DNA from: an uncultured Clostridia bacterium
Lineage (GTDB): Bacteria > Bacillota > Clostridia > Oscillospirales > Acutalibacteraceae
DNA length: 64,000 bases
Assembly (NCBI GenBank): GCA_937876205.1
Contig: CALEII010000046.1
Span: forward strand, 12,251 to 76,250
Direction of reading: 5' to 3'
The notes beneath the pieces are model-generated. The model was not told where the DNA came from and ran no database searches. It saw only the letters and a list, made by a program, of their open reading frames with translations. Position numbers and translations under genes: made by a program. Of this stretch, positions 9,601-16,379 are shown piece by piece; the stretch's first letter is position 1; every line of letters begins with the position of its first letter.

Positions 9601-10108
9601 CTGCACCCTCAACCATATCTGCACGCACATAGCCTGCGCAGACAAGGGCGTTAAGCACCTTCTGAAGCTCAGCATCCTTGCCGTTTTCAAGAAGAACTGT
9701 TTTTTCTGTAAGTATTTCCTTCGGAATTGTCAGCTGCATTGCTGCTTCAATACTGCAGACAACTGCATCAAGTCCGTTTTCTGCCGCAAGCCCTAGAACT
9801 CCGAGACGACGGCTTTCGTAATCTCTTGAGTGACTCTGTTCTGAACGGAAGTTTCTGTCTGTAGCAGGGTAGAGATGGGCATTTGTGCCCATAGTCTGAA
9901 GGTCGGCACAGATTTTTGTTGCCGAGGCTTCATCATTGGTGACAATAAGTGCTTTTTTGCCGAGTCTTGAGCAAAGTGTATGTATAAGATGTGCTTTCGG
10001 GGTAAGAGCAAGGCCGAGCACGCCCATAGGAAGCCTGTTATTGGCTACACTGTATTCAATTGTTTTGTACTGACTGTTTTTTTCAAGCAATGAAGCAAAT
10101 GCTGACAC
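6626..10108 (-). CDS. mfd: Transcription-repair coupling factor Mfd
   Basis: An ATP-driven translocase that removes stalled RNA polymerase from damaged DNA and recruits UvrA. A UvrB-like N-terminal region is followed by the polymerase-interaction domain (GDYVVHSTHGIGIFDGI), Walker A in GDVGFGKTEVALRA, the DEEQ box, helicase motifs closely related to RecG (ATPIPRTL, RGRVGR), and the C-terminal TRCF domain. I chose the GTG at 10108, giving 1160 residues, because AAAGGGG lies 8 bases upstream. The frame stays open to a TTG at 10162 without a ribosome site. It follows pth, as in Bacillus. Confidence 0.95.
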   Translation of the reverse strand: MSAFASLLEKNSQYKTIEYSVANNRLPMGVLGLALTPKAHLIHTLCSRLGKKALIVTNDEASATKICADLQTMGTNAHLYPATDRNFRSEQSHSRDYESRRLGVLGLAAENGLDAVVCSIEAAMQLTIPKEILTEKTVLLENGKDAELQKVLNALVCAGYVRADMVEGAGQFSHRGAILDFFPPDAASPIRVEFWGDTIDSMAHFDILTQRRTDPADAVRIMPATEIVFDDDATFAGRIEALAHSLKGKKYDKVRENLYSDAEKIHAHIRLGSTDKYLNLAYEKCETIFDYCGDYLLFAADSHNIKERAASATKLLNEDIKMMFEDGVLCKGLDTFSIRWNDIVSYYEKAGVIYLDNFARGTFDTPVKELVTMNVRQSSPWEGSLTVLEDDLRPDVARGYTAVVLAGTEKTAKSLCQDLNDDGVPANYFSSSNIDFISGQINVVSGALSFGIDYPADKLRIITYGRYRAEGKKRFSGKKKFHDISSGLHSIEELHKGDYVVHSTHGIGIFDGIVDMEVSGVHKDYIKIKYKGAGVLYVPVTQLDLVSKYIGPHDETGKGVKINKLGSDDWKKTKSRVKTAVKDMAKELLELYAKRHNTKGYPFSPDIDMQSDFERRFEFDETDDQLRCIYEIKRDMEKSCPMDRLLCGDVGFGKTEVALRAAFKCVADGKQCIILVPTTILALQHYRTILRRFEGFPVKVEMLSRFRTAKQQKQIKQELEKGFIDIIVGTHSIIAKSVKFRDPGLIIIDEEQRFGVAQKEKIKAAFPSIDVLTLSATPIPRTLNMAMTGIRDMSVIEEAPLDRSPIQTYVTEHDMAILAEAMDKELRRGGQIYYLFNSIEKIEEKAAEIREFLPDANIAVAHGQMAENELSEVWRQLLDGEIQILVCTTIIETGVDVPNVNTLIIENADRLGLAQLHQIRGRVGRSSRRGFAYLTFREGKELSEIAQRRLSAIREYTEFGSGFKIAMKDLEIRGAGSILGAKQHGHLEAVGYDMYLQMLSEAVNEEQTNSAPEPEKECLVDLSLDAHIPENYIDSVPQRLSVYRKIASIRSEADAEDVLDELIDRYGDVPNSVNGLVTVALIRNSAIKHRIYEIKQIHGALLLYSNDINANQIAVLSKPFRGRLSVSSTAKPYIAIKTVKGEKPLDTLRLIMKLLDKENV

Positions 10109-10208
10109 TCTTTTCACCCCTTTACGGTTTTTGTTTATATAAACAGCGTTTGCATAAAGCAAAAAAACTTATCTGTTCATAAGTCTTACAGTACTGTAAA
10201 ATCAGCGT

Positions 10209-10832
10209 TTATTTTATCTGACAGGTCATCAGCGCCTTGTCCATTTCGCCTTTTACAATAAGACTTATGGCATCGCATGCCTTTTCCATTGTGTTTTTCA
10301 ATGTGGCCTGATCCTGTTTTGAGAATGAACTGAGAACATAATCCTTCAGATCATAATCGGGATGCGGCTTGTTGCCCACGCCGATTTTAATTCTCGGGAA
10401 ATTGTCTGAATTGAGATGATAGATTATACTCTTTATTCCGTTGTGGGTGCCTGCAGAGCCTTTCTTTTTGATTCTCAGTGCACCCAGAGAAATATCAATA
10501 TCATCAAATATTATAATACATCTTTCGGGAGGAATTTTGTAGAAAGCAGCTGCTTCTCTGATTGCCTCGCCGCTGTTGTTCATATAGGTCTGAGGACGCA
10601 TTACAAGACATCTGTGTCCCTCAATCATAACGTCTGCACAAAGTGACTTGTATTTTATTTTGTCTGTTTTGAAATTCTCTCTGTTGCAGAGAATATCGAG
10701 ACACAGAAAACCGGCGTTGTGCCGTGTGAGCTCGTATTCCTTGCCCGGATTGCCGAGACCTGCAATTATAAATTCAACAGGGCCTGAAACCGGCATTGAG
10801 AAAGATGTTGTTTTTTTCTTGAAAAATGCCAT
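10209..10832 (-). CDS. pth: Peptidyl-tRNA hydrolase
   Basis: Releases tRNA from dropped-off peptidyl-tRNA. The motif GLGNPGKEYELTRHNAGF contains the catalytic His38. The conserved FDDIDISLG and GSAGTHNGIKS stretches follow. At 207 residues it is slightly longer than most bacterial Pth proteins, because of an 18-residue basic, Ser-rich N-terminal extension. AAAGGAT precedes the ATG. It lies 12 bases after the glmU-like gene and upstream of mfd, probably in one operon. Confidence 0.96.
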   Translation of the reverse strand: MAFFKKKTTSFSMPVSGPVEFIIAGLGNPGKEYELTRHNAGFLCLDILCNRENFKTDKIKYKSLCADVMIEGHRCLVMRPQTYMNNSGEAIREAAAFYKIPPERCIIIFDDIDISLGALRIKKKGSAGTHNGIKSIIYHLNSDNFPRIKIGVGNKPHPDYDLKDYVLSSFSKQDQATLKNTMEKACDAISLIVKGEMDKALMTCQIK

Positions 10833-10844
10833 TTTGCTTATCCT

Positions 10845-12005
10845 TTATACTTTCTTTCTGTATGGCTGATGTTCTTTTACCCAGCCTTCTTTATTTGTCT
10901 GTCTTTCTCTTGCAATTGCAAGTGTGTTGTCGGGAACATCCTGTGTGATTGTGGAGCCTGCTGCCGTATAGGAATTCTCGCCCACAGTAACGGGAGCCAC
11001 AAGATTTGTGTTGCAGCCGATGAATGCACGGTCCTTTATGACAGTTCTGTTCTTTGTTTTGCCGTTGAAATTTACGGTGACAACGCCGCAACCGAAGTTT
11101 ACATTTTTGCCCACATCGGAATCGCCCACATATGTCAGATGTGATACACTTGTGCTCTCGTCGATTGTGGAATTCTTGACCTCAACAAAGTTACCCAGAT
11201 GTACGCCGTCACAAATGACTGAATCGGGGCGTATCTGCACAAAGGGACCGATGTTTGCGTCGTTTCTGATTTCTGCATTTCTTATCTGACCGTTGTTGAA
11301 TTTCACACCGTTGCCTATTTCTGCGTTCTCAAGATATGAATTAGGGCCTATAACACAGTCTTCACCTACGGTGACAGTGCCTGAAATGATCGTGTTGGGC
11401 AGAATGACAGTGTCTGTACCGATTTTGCAGTCGGGACCTATTATTATACCGTCTGTGCAGGGAATGTCAACCCCGTTATTCATATGCTTTGTGAGAATTA
11501 TACGGCGCATTGTTTCGTTAAGAATATTAAGCTGAGCGCCTGTATTTGCTGTAAGTGAAATATTTTCGTCCGAAGGAGCAAAAACACCTGTTTTTAGCTC
11601 TGATTTTCCGATTGATGATAAATTGATACAGCAGCCTGTGTTTTCTTCCGCAATGACGGTCTTGTCATTGCCGTCTGCTATATGCAACGCAAGTGCACCC
11701 TTTATTGCTTCAGCGTCAATAAAGGGCTTGTCACCGCTGAGGAAAACAATAATATCGCTGTTGACAGCTTCGGTTGCCTGCTGAACGCAAGCAAAGGCCT
11801 TTATTTCACTGCCGTCAAGATGAGCGTCAATAAAGGGCAGATTTTCTCCCGCTGCGACACTTATATTCTTTATGCCTGCATTTTCTGCCGCAGAAATAAC
11901 CCAGTCAAGCATTGTTTTGAAAAGAATTCTGCGCAATACTTTCGGTTTGTTTGATTTGAATGATTCATTGTTTTTGTCTGCAAGAATAATAGCGCCGATA
12001 TTCAT
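10845..12005 (-). CDS. GlmU-like protein with degenerate uridylyltransferase domain
   Basis: The C-terminal half is a well-conserved left-handed beta-helix acetyltransferase of GlmU type, which acetylates glucosamine-1-phosphate: GPFVQIRPD, GNFVEVKNS, SHLTYVGDSDVG, NFGCGVVTVNFNGKTK, and TAAGSTIT. The N-terminal half is damaged. The nucleotide-binding loop, normally AAGxGTRM, reads ADKNNESF, although KPKVL remains. The LGTGHAV-type motif reads QQATEAV, and the domain is about 70 residues shorter than normal (386 instead of about 455). It probably cannot make UDP-GlcNAc from the 1-phosphate by itself. ACGGAG precedes the ATG. It is first in the glmU-pth-mfd order; Bacillus has prs and ctc between them. 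Confidence 0.85.
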   Translation of the reverse strand: MNIGAIILADKNNESFKSNKPKVLRRILFKTMLDWVISAAENAGIKNISVAAGENLPFIDAHLDGSEIKAFACVQQATEAVNSDIIVFLSGDKPFIDAEAIKGALALHIADGNDKTVIAEENTGCCINLSSIGKSELKTGVFAPSDENISLTANTGAQLNILNETMRRIILTKHMNNGVDIPCTDGIIIGPDCKIGTDTVILPNTIISGTVTVGEDCVIGPNSYLENAEIGNGVKFNNGQIRNAEIRNDANIGPFVQIRPDSVICDGVHLGNFVEVKNSTIDESTSVSHLTYVGDSDVGKNVNFGCGVVTVNFNGKTKNRTVIKDRAFIGCNTNLVAPVTVGENSYTAAGSTITQDVPDNTLAIARERQTNKEGWVKEHQPYRKKV

Positions 12006-12071
12006 AAAATCAACTCCGTTTTGCTTTTAACAATTTATTATATCATATTATATTCTTTAATTCAATATTAT

Positions 12072-12119
12072 TGTTTACGATTAAGCACAAAAAATGTTTA
12101 CGATAAAGCACAAAAAAAA
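12072..12119. repeat. Imperfect tandem duplication
   Basis: Two adjacent copies of TGTTTACGATWAAGCACAAA, each followed by a run of A, between the retron terminator and the glmU-like gene. It may be a small replication-slippage product or a scar at the retron boundary. Confidence 0.6.
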
Positions 12120-12139
12120 CCGCAGGCAGTGCTGCGGTT
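12112..12139 (-). terminator. Terminator of the retron transcript
   Basis: Read on the minus strand, an 8-bp stem AACCGCAG/CTGCGGTT with a 6-base loop is followed by eight T residues. It begins inside the stop codon of the reverse transcriptase gene and so closes the retron unit. Confidence 0.85.
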
Positions 12140-13059
12140 CAATATTTTCTGAGTTCATCAGTAAGCCATTTTTTCCAATCAAGCATCTGTTTGTCATATG
12201 GCGTTACTGATAATATATAGTTGATTTTACCGAGAAGTCTGAATATATATGAGCTTTCGTTGCCGTCAAAATCAATATGTGCCATATGGGAGTTGAAACC
12301 GTATTTTTTGCAGTAATAGACTTCCTGACGGAGCCTTCGTTTGTAGTCTGCAGGTATGCTGAGTTTTTCGTTGACAACAATTCCCGTGACCTCCTGCCTG
12401 CTGCCACGTTTTAAAATCTTTGTTTTTGCGTAGTTGAGAAGAAAGCCCTCTTTATGAAGCTGAGTATTTATGAACTCTATGACCTCTTTTACATCAAAAT
12501 TACCTGAAAAAGTCATATCGTCGCAGTAACGGGTGTATGTGATGTTTTTCTTTTTGCACCAATTACCCACAGTGTTGTCAAAATCACGCATAATGATATT
12601 TGTAATTGCAGGTGATGACGGAGCACCCTGAGGCAGAGAATCCTTGTGATAACAGAGAATGGCAAGAAGTATTCGTATCTGCTCGGAATATTTTTTGGCG
12701 GGGAAGACCTTGTTTTTTACATCAGAATAAAGAATACTGTCAAAAAAGTGAAGAATATCAAGCTTCAGAACAATATCCTTGTTCACATGGGGAGATGCGT
12801 TGTGAGCTGTACTTGTGCCGTATCTGTAAGCCGTCGCATAAACAGATATAGGCTCCTTTGATAAAAGAACGCTTACGATTTTGCGCTGTACAGCCTTGAG
12901 GTCATCTGAGGGGACAGACAGTGTTCTTTTGCCGCCGTTCTTTTTAGGTATCTCAACCTTATGATAGCTCTCATTTATTCTGTTTGACAATTTGTAGAGT
13001 GTGCTTGACGGCACTTCCAGATCTTTTGAAAGGGAGGATAATTCCCTATAAATGATCAT
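12139..13059 (-). CDS. Retron-type reverse transcriptase
   Basis: A 306-residue reverse transcriptase. Motifs in order: KNGGKRTL (region 1-2), NASPH at 87-91 (the retron NAxxH signature), the first catalytic aspartate D101 in KLDILHFFDS, LPQGAPSSP at 142-150, the active site YCDD at 178-181 (usual YADD), and VTG at 224-226, the second retron signature. No maturase, endonuclease or other fused domain is present, and only about 70 residues follow VTG. The frame is open 35 codons further upstream, but AGGGAGG sits 9 bases before the ATG at 13059, and the upstream stretch is the structured msr-msd RNA. No effector gene is adjacent. Retron type cannot be assigned by eye. Confidence 0.92.
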   Translation of the reverse strand: MIIYRELSSLSKDLEVPSSTLYKLSNRINESYHKVEIPKKNGGKRTLSVPSDDLKAVQRKIVSVLLSKEPISVYATAYRYGTSTAHNASPHVNKDIVLKLDILHFFDSILYSDVKNKVFPAKKYSEQIRILLAILCYHKDSLPQGAPSSPAITNIIMRDFDNTVGNWCKKKNITYTRYCDDMTFSGNFDVKEVIEFINTQLHKEGFLLNYAKTKILKRGSRQEVTGIVVNEKLSIPADYKRRLRQEVYYCKKYGFNSHMAHIDFDGNESSYIFRLLGKINYILSVTPYDKQMLDWKKWLTDELRKY

Positions 13060-13083
13060 ATGAAATTTCCTCCCTTCGGTTTC

Positions 13084-13245
13084 AGAGCAATACATCCTTG
13101 GTATGTCGAAATGCGAAGCTATAACTCTGACACACTTGTGAGTGTGTTTATTTATAGCGAGCATTTCGCCCGGTTTATACGGTCTGAACTTACATTCAGC
13201 GACTCGCTGATGCTATCTTAAGTATAAGATAAAAGCTATTGCTCT
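13084..13245 (-). ncRNA. Retron msr-msd RNA
   Basis: A 162-nt RNA template and primer for the adjacent reverse transcriptase. The ends are a perfect 9-bp inverted repeat (a1 AGAGCAATA at 13245-13237; a2 TATTGCTCT at 13092-13084). Right after a1 comes GC, making TAGC, so the G at 13236 is the likely branching guanosine. The msr part contains hairpins TATCTTA/TAAGATA and TCAGCG/CGCTGA. The msd part is a long hairpin: 8 bp (13107-13114 with 13161-13168), a small internal loop, 7 bp (13118-13124 with 13152-13158), then an apical 7-bp stem ACACACT/AGTGTGT (13130-13147). A ribosome site for the RT follows a2. Confidence 0.88.
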
Positions 13246-13252
13246 TAATTCT

Positions 13253-13281
13253 ACTTTAAATAGTGAATAAATGTTTGTCAA
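13253..13281 (-). promoter_or_regulatory. Retron promoter
   Basis: On the minus strand, TTGACA and TAAAGT are separated by exactly 17 bases. The predicted transcription start falls at about 13246, right at the a1 repeat, as expected for a retron RNA. Confidence 0.8.
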
Positions 13282-13356
13282 GTACTTTTTCTGAATTTTT
13301 TTTGTTTTTTTCACTGACAAAATATTATCATATCAGATGTGTAAAAAATGTCACAC

Positions 13357-13397
13357 AGAAAAAACGTGCCGGGTGTCCTTATGAACACTCGGCACGT
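13357..13397 (-). terminator. Terminator of the SCP2-domain gene
   Basis: A 13-bp stem (13364-13376 with 13385-13397, one G-T pair) around an 8-base loop, followed on the minus strand by TTTTTTC. It separates the gene at 13413-14015 from the retron promoter. Confidence 0.9.
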
Positions 13398-13412
13398 GAC
13401 TGCGTCTGTTGT

Positions 13413-14015
13413 TTATTCAGCGTCTTTTTTTGAAGCTTTCTTTGTTGTTTTCTTTGCTGCAGGCTCTTTTGCTGTTTTTTCTTTTCTGGGAGCCTTCACA
13501 GCTTTTTCAGCCTTTTCTTTCTTTGTGGGCTTTTCAGCTTTTTCAGCCTTTTCTTTCTTTGCGGGCTTTTCAGCTTTTTCAGCCTTAGGTGCCTTTTCCT
13601 TCTTGGGAGCTTTTTCTTTTGCTGTCTTCTTTTCGGCTTTCTTTTCTTCTGTTGCTTCAGCCTTTGCTTTTGTCTTTCTGGGCTTGGGGGCTTTTTTCAT
13701 CAGCTCTACAAGCATAAGTGCGTGGCTGATGTCACCCTCAACCTGAATACTGCCGGCAAAGAATGCTTCCATAGGGTCAGCTTTGCAGGAGAGGATATCC
13801 TCAAGCACCTTGCTTGAAACCTTGATTATTGCAGTGTTGTCATAATAATCATATGGCTCAACAGCAAAGGGACCGTTCATATATGCAACATAGAATATAC
13901 CGCCGCAGTCCTCGTCTGTCATTTCAACCTGAACGGCAAAATTTTCTGTAAGCTTAGACTCATCAATTTTACCGTACTTCTTTTTAAGCTGGTTAAACTT
14001 TTCGATAAATGTCAT
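13413..14015 (-). CDS. SCP2-like sterol-binding domain protein with Lys/Ala-rich tail
   Basis: A 200-residue protein in two parts. Residues 1-108 form an SCP2 lipid-binding-like domain; the stretch ILSCKADPMEAFFAGSIQVE is the conserved GxxDPMxAFxxGxxxxEGD region. Residues 109-200 are a low-complexity basic tail built from KAEKAEKPAKKEK-like repeats, resembling eukaryotic histone H1 tails and bacterial HU or Hc1-like tails. The tail could bind nucleic acid or anionic polymers; this is inference. AAGGAG precedes the ATG. Its own terminator follows, so it is probably monocistronic. Ligand unknown. Confidence 0.8.
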   Translation of the reverse strand: MTFIEKFNQLKKKYGKIDESKLTENFAVQVEMTDEDCGGIFYVAYMNGPFAVEPYDYYDNTAIIKVSSKVLEDILSCKADPMEAFFAGSIQVEGDISHALMLVELMKKAPKPRKTKAKAEATEEKKAEKKTAKEKAPKKEKAPKAEKAEKPAKKEKAEKAEKPTKKEKAEKAVKAPRKEKTAKEPAAKKTTKKASKKDAE

Positions 14016-14098
14016 ATTAACTTACTCCTTAAAAATTTATACATTATAATTATATTTCTGAAAATAAAAATTGTCAATAGGAAAAATGTCGCAATTGT

Positions 14099-14914
14099 TT
14101 ATAAATTAAGAAAATCCTTGCGGTAGTTCACGCAGAAAAACTCTGCAAGCTCAACCATTTCGGAATCCTTGATTGTATTCTTGCGGGGAAGGTGTGCTGT
14201 GAGCATATAAATCTCGGCAGCCTTTTCAACTGTCTCGATAAGACCGAAGGTTTCATCAAGGGTTTTGCCTGCGCCGTAAATGCCGTGCATACCCCAGACA
14301 ACAAGACGGAATTCTTCCATCTTCTTTGCAGTTGCTTCGCCTATGGAGTTTGTGCCGCAGAGCATCCAGGGGAGAACGCCTACACCGTCAGGGAAAACAA
14401 CGATACATTCAGTACACATTTCCCAGAGAGTGTGAGTGAAGCTTTTTTCATCAAGCTCATGAACATAGTTCATTGCGAGTGTGTATGTAGGATGTGAGTG
14501 CATAACAACCCTGTTTTCGGGGTCAACCTTAAGTCTTGCCATATGGCTCATAAGGTGAGCGGGGAGCTCGGATGTAAACTTTCCGCCGTCCTTGTAGCCC
14601 CAGAGGAGCTCAGCTGTTGTGCCGTCTTCGGCAATACGGATAATGCCGAGATTTGTTTCGGGGTCGTGCTCTACATTCTTGAAATACTTGCCTGTACCTG
14701 TAACAATAAAGATTCTGCCGATAAGGTCTGTTGCATCAAAGCCTGTGGGAATTGAGCGAAGAACGGTATCCTTGTCAAGATATTCATAAACCTCATCGTT
14801 TTCGAGCATATAGCTTATGTTGCCGCCGTTTCTCTCATCCCAGCCCAGACGGTACATATTGGCTGTCATTTTTTTCATTTCTTCCACAAAGGGTGCTGTT
14901 AAAATATCTTTCAT
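14099..14914 (-). CDS. rhaD: Rhamnulose-1-phosphate aldolase
   Basis: Splits L-rhamnulose-1-phosphate into dihydroxyacetone phosphate and L-lactaldehyde. A class II zinc aldolase of 271 residues. Zinc ligands are recognisable as His139 and His141 (MHSHPTYT) and His210 (WGMHGIYG), and Glu116 (TSELPAH) is the catalytic glutamate. The ATG overlaps the rhaA stop codon (TAATG), implying translational coupling. No rhamnulokinase, transporter or regulator gene is in the window. Confidence 0.95.
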   Translation of the reverse strand: MKDILTAPFVEEMKKMTANMYRLGWDERNGGNISYMLENDEVYEYLDKDTVLRSIPTGFDATDLIGRIFIVTGTGKYFKNVEHDPETNLGIIRIAEDGTTAELLWGYKDGGKFTSELPAHLMSHMARLKVDPENRVVMHSHPTYTLAMNYVHELDEKSFTHTLWEMCTECIVVFPDGVGVLPWMLCGTNSIGEATAKKMEEFRLVVWGMHGIYGAGKTLDETFGLIETVEKAAEIYMLTAHLPRKNTIKDSEMVELAEFFCVNYRKDFLNL

Positions 14915-16152
14915 TATCTGTTCACCAGAACTTCCTTTTCATATTTTTTAACTTCGTCAATATATGAAACACTGACATTCTCTCTCTTGAGATATTCATT
15001 CCACACTGCGCCGAAGGGAGCTGTTTTCATTTCTTCCTGAAGCACCATAAGTGAAGTGATGTCGTTTTCCTCCTGAAGAGCCTGCATCTTTGCATTGGGC
15101 TCAAGGAGTGCGAAAAGAAGCGCCTTCTTTACATTTCTTACACCTGTAATCCAAGCAGAAATACGGTTGATTGAGGCATCAAAATAGTCTGTTGCAATGA
15201 ATACTCTGTCAAGAGCATCGTTTCTGACGATTTCCTTTGCGATTTCTTTTGTTTCGTCATCAAAGAGAACAACGTGGTCAGAGTCCCAACGCATAGGTCT
15301 TGTTATATGAAGAGCAATCTTGTCGTGGAAAAGCAGCATTGATGAAATCTTGTCTGAAACCATTTCTGTGGGGTGATAGTGACCGTTATCCATAAGGGGA
15401 GTGATTCCCTTGTAGTCTGCATAGCTCAGAGCAAACTCAGCAGAGCCTACCGTATAAGCTTCAAGACCGATACCGAAAACCTTTGATTCAAGTGTTACAT
15501 AAACCTTTGACTTGTCGTAAGGCATATCGAGAATTTCATCAAGTGAATCCTTGAAACGCTTACGGGGAGCAAGTCTGTCGGCAGGGATATCCTTATAGCC
15601 GTCGGGTATCCATATGTTCATAACACAGGGCTTGCCTGTCTCGTTAGCAAAGTATTCTGAAATTCTCAGACAGCACTTGCAATGCTCAATCCAGAATTTT
15701 CTTACATTTTCATCGGGTGATGAAAGAGTAAGATTATCTTTTACCATTGCGTGTGAGAAAAGCGTGGGATTGAAGTCAATACCCATATTTCTTGCCTTTG
15801 CAAACTCTACCCACTTTTCAAAATGCTTGGGCTCAAGTGCATCTCTGTCTGCGAATTCACCCTCTTCAAAAATAGCATAGCTTGCGTGAAGATTGAGCTT
15901 TTTCTTGCCGGGAATGAGTGAAAAAGCCTTGTCGATGTCAGCCATAAGCTCTGAGGGAGAAGTTGCCTTGCCGGGATAATTGCCTGTTGTCTGGATGCCG
16001 CCTGAAAGGGCTTCCTTTGAGTCAAATCCTGTAACATCGTCACCCTGCCAGCAATGAACTGAAACGGTTATATCTTTTAAATTTTCAATTGCCTTTTCGG
16101 TATCAACACCGAGTGCGGCATATTCATTTTTTGCAATTTCGTAAGCTGTCAT
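14914..16152 (-). CDS. rhaA: L-rhamnose isomerase
   Basis: Interconverts L-rhamnose and L-rhamnulose. At 412 residues it has the usual length, with conserved VHCWQGDDVTGF near the start, LMDNGHYHPTE and TDYFDASINRISAW as metal- and substrate-site stretches. GGAGG precedes the ATG. It is first in a two-gene operon with rhaD and is served by the promoter at 16181-16209. Confidence 0.96.
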   Translation of the reverse strand: MTAYEIAKNEYAALGVDTEKAIENLKDITVSVHCWQGDDVTGFDSKEALSGGIQTTGNYPGKATSPSELMADIDKAFSLIPGKKKLNLHASYAIFEEGEFADRDALEPKHFEKWVEFAKARNMGIDFNPTLFSHAMVKDNLTLSSPDENVRKFWIEHCKCCLRISEYFANETGKPCVMNIWIPDGYKDIPADRLAPRKRFKDSLDEILDMPYDKSKVYVTLESKVFGIGLEAYTVGSAEFALSYADYKGITPLMDNGHYHPTEMVSDKISSMLLFHDKIALHITRPMRWDSDHVVLFDDETKEIAKEIVRNDALDRVFIATDYFDASINRISAWITGVRNVKKALLFALLEPNAKMQALQEENDITSLMVLQEEMKTAPFGAVWNEYLKRENVSVSYIDEVKKYEKEVLVNR

Positions 16153-16180
16153 AGTAGCCTCCTGAAAACATTGATAATTT

Positions 16181-16209
16181 ATTATAACCCTTTATAAATG
16201 ATAATGCAA
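16181..16209 (-). promoter_or_regulatory. Promoter of rhaA-rhaD
   Basis: On the minus strand, TTGCAT and TATAAT are separated by 17 bases, about 30 bases before the rhaA start. No clear operator was recognised. Confidence 0.65.
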
Positions 16210-16251
16210 TGATTAAAATATATTTTTTACATATACAATTTAATCGTATTG

Positions 16252-16280
16252 TTGACAGGTGAAAATATCTGTGATAAACT
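16252..16280 (+). promoter_or_regulatory. Promoter of the PHP-domain gene
   Basis: TTGACA and TAAACT are separated by 17 bases. The predicted start lies at about 16287, just before the long inverted repeat in the leader. Confidence 0.72.
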
Positions 16281-16290
16281 GAATATATCC

Positions 16291-16348
16291 TTAGGGTGAC
16301 GGAAATCAGCCTGTAAAAAACGGGTTCATTTTATTCCCGTCACCCTAA
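16291..16348 (+). promoter_or_regulatory. Structured 5' leader of the PHP gene
   Basis: A perfect 12-bp inverted repeat, TTAGGGTGACGG/CCGTCACCCTAA, encloses 34 bases. Inside lies a competing shorter pairing, ACGGG/CCCGT (16320-16324 with 16336-16340), which uses part of the right arm. The ribosome site AGGAGG follows 20 bases later. It could be a stabilising 5' stem or a two-state RNA switch; no known class was recognised. Confidence 0.55.
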
Positions 16349-16379
16349 AGGAAAATTCTGTGCATAATAGGAGGAAAAC

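Noticed and set aside
12139..13059. Group II intron or diversity-generating retroelement RT
   Set aside because: No maturase or endonuclease domain, no intron domain V hairpin, no template/variable repeat. NAxxH and VTG plus an a1/a2-bounded RNA point to a retron.
13060..13164. N-terminal 35-codon extension of the RT
   Set aside because: It overlaps the msd and a2 structure, has no ribosome site, and a strong AGGGAGG precedes the ATG at 13059.
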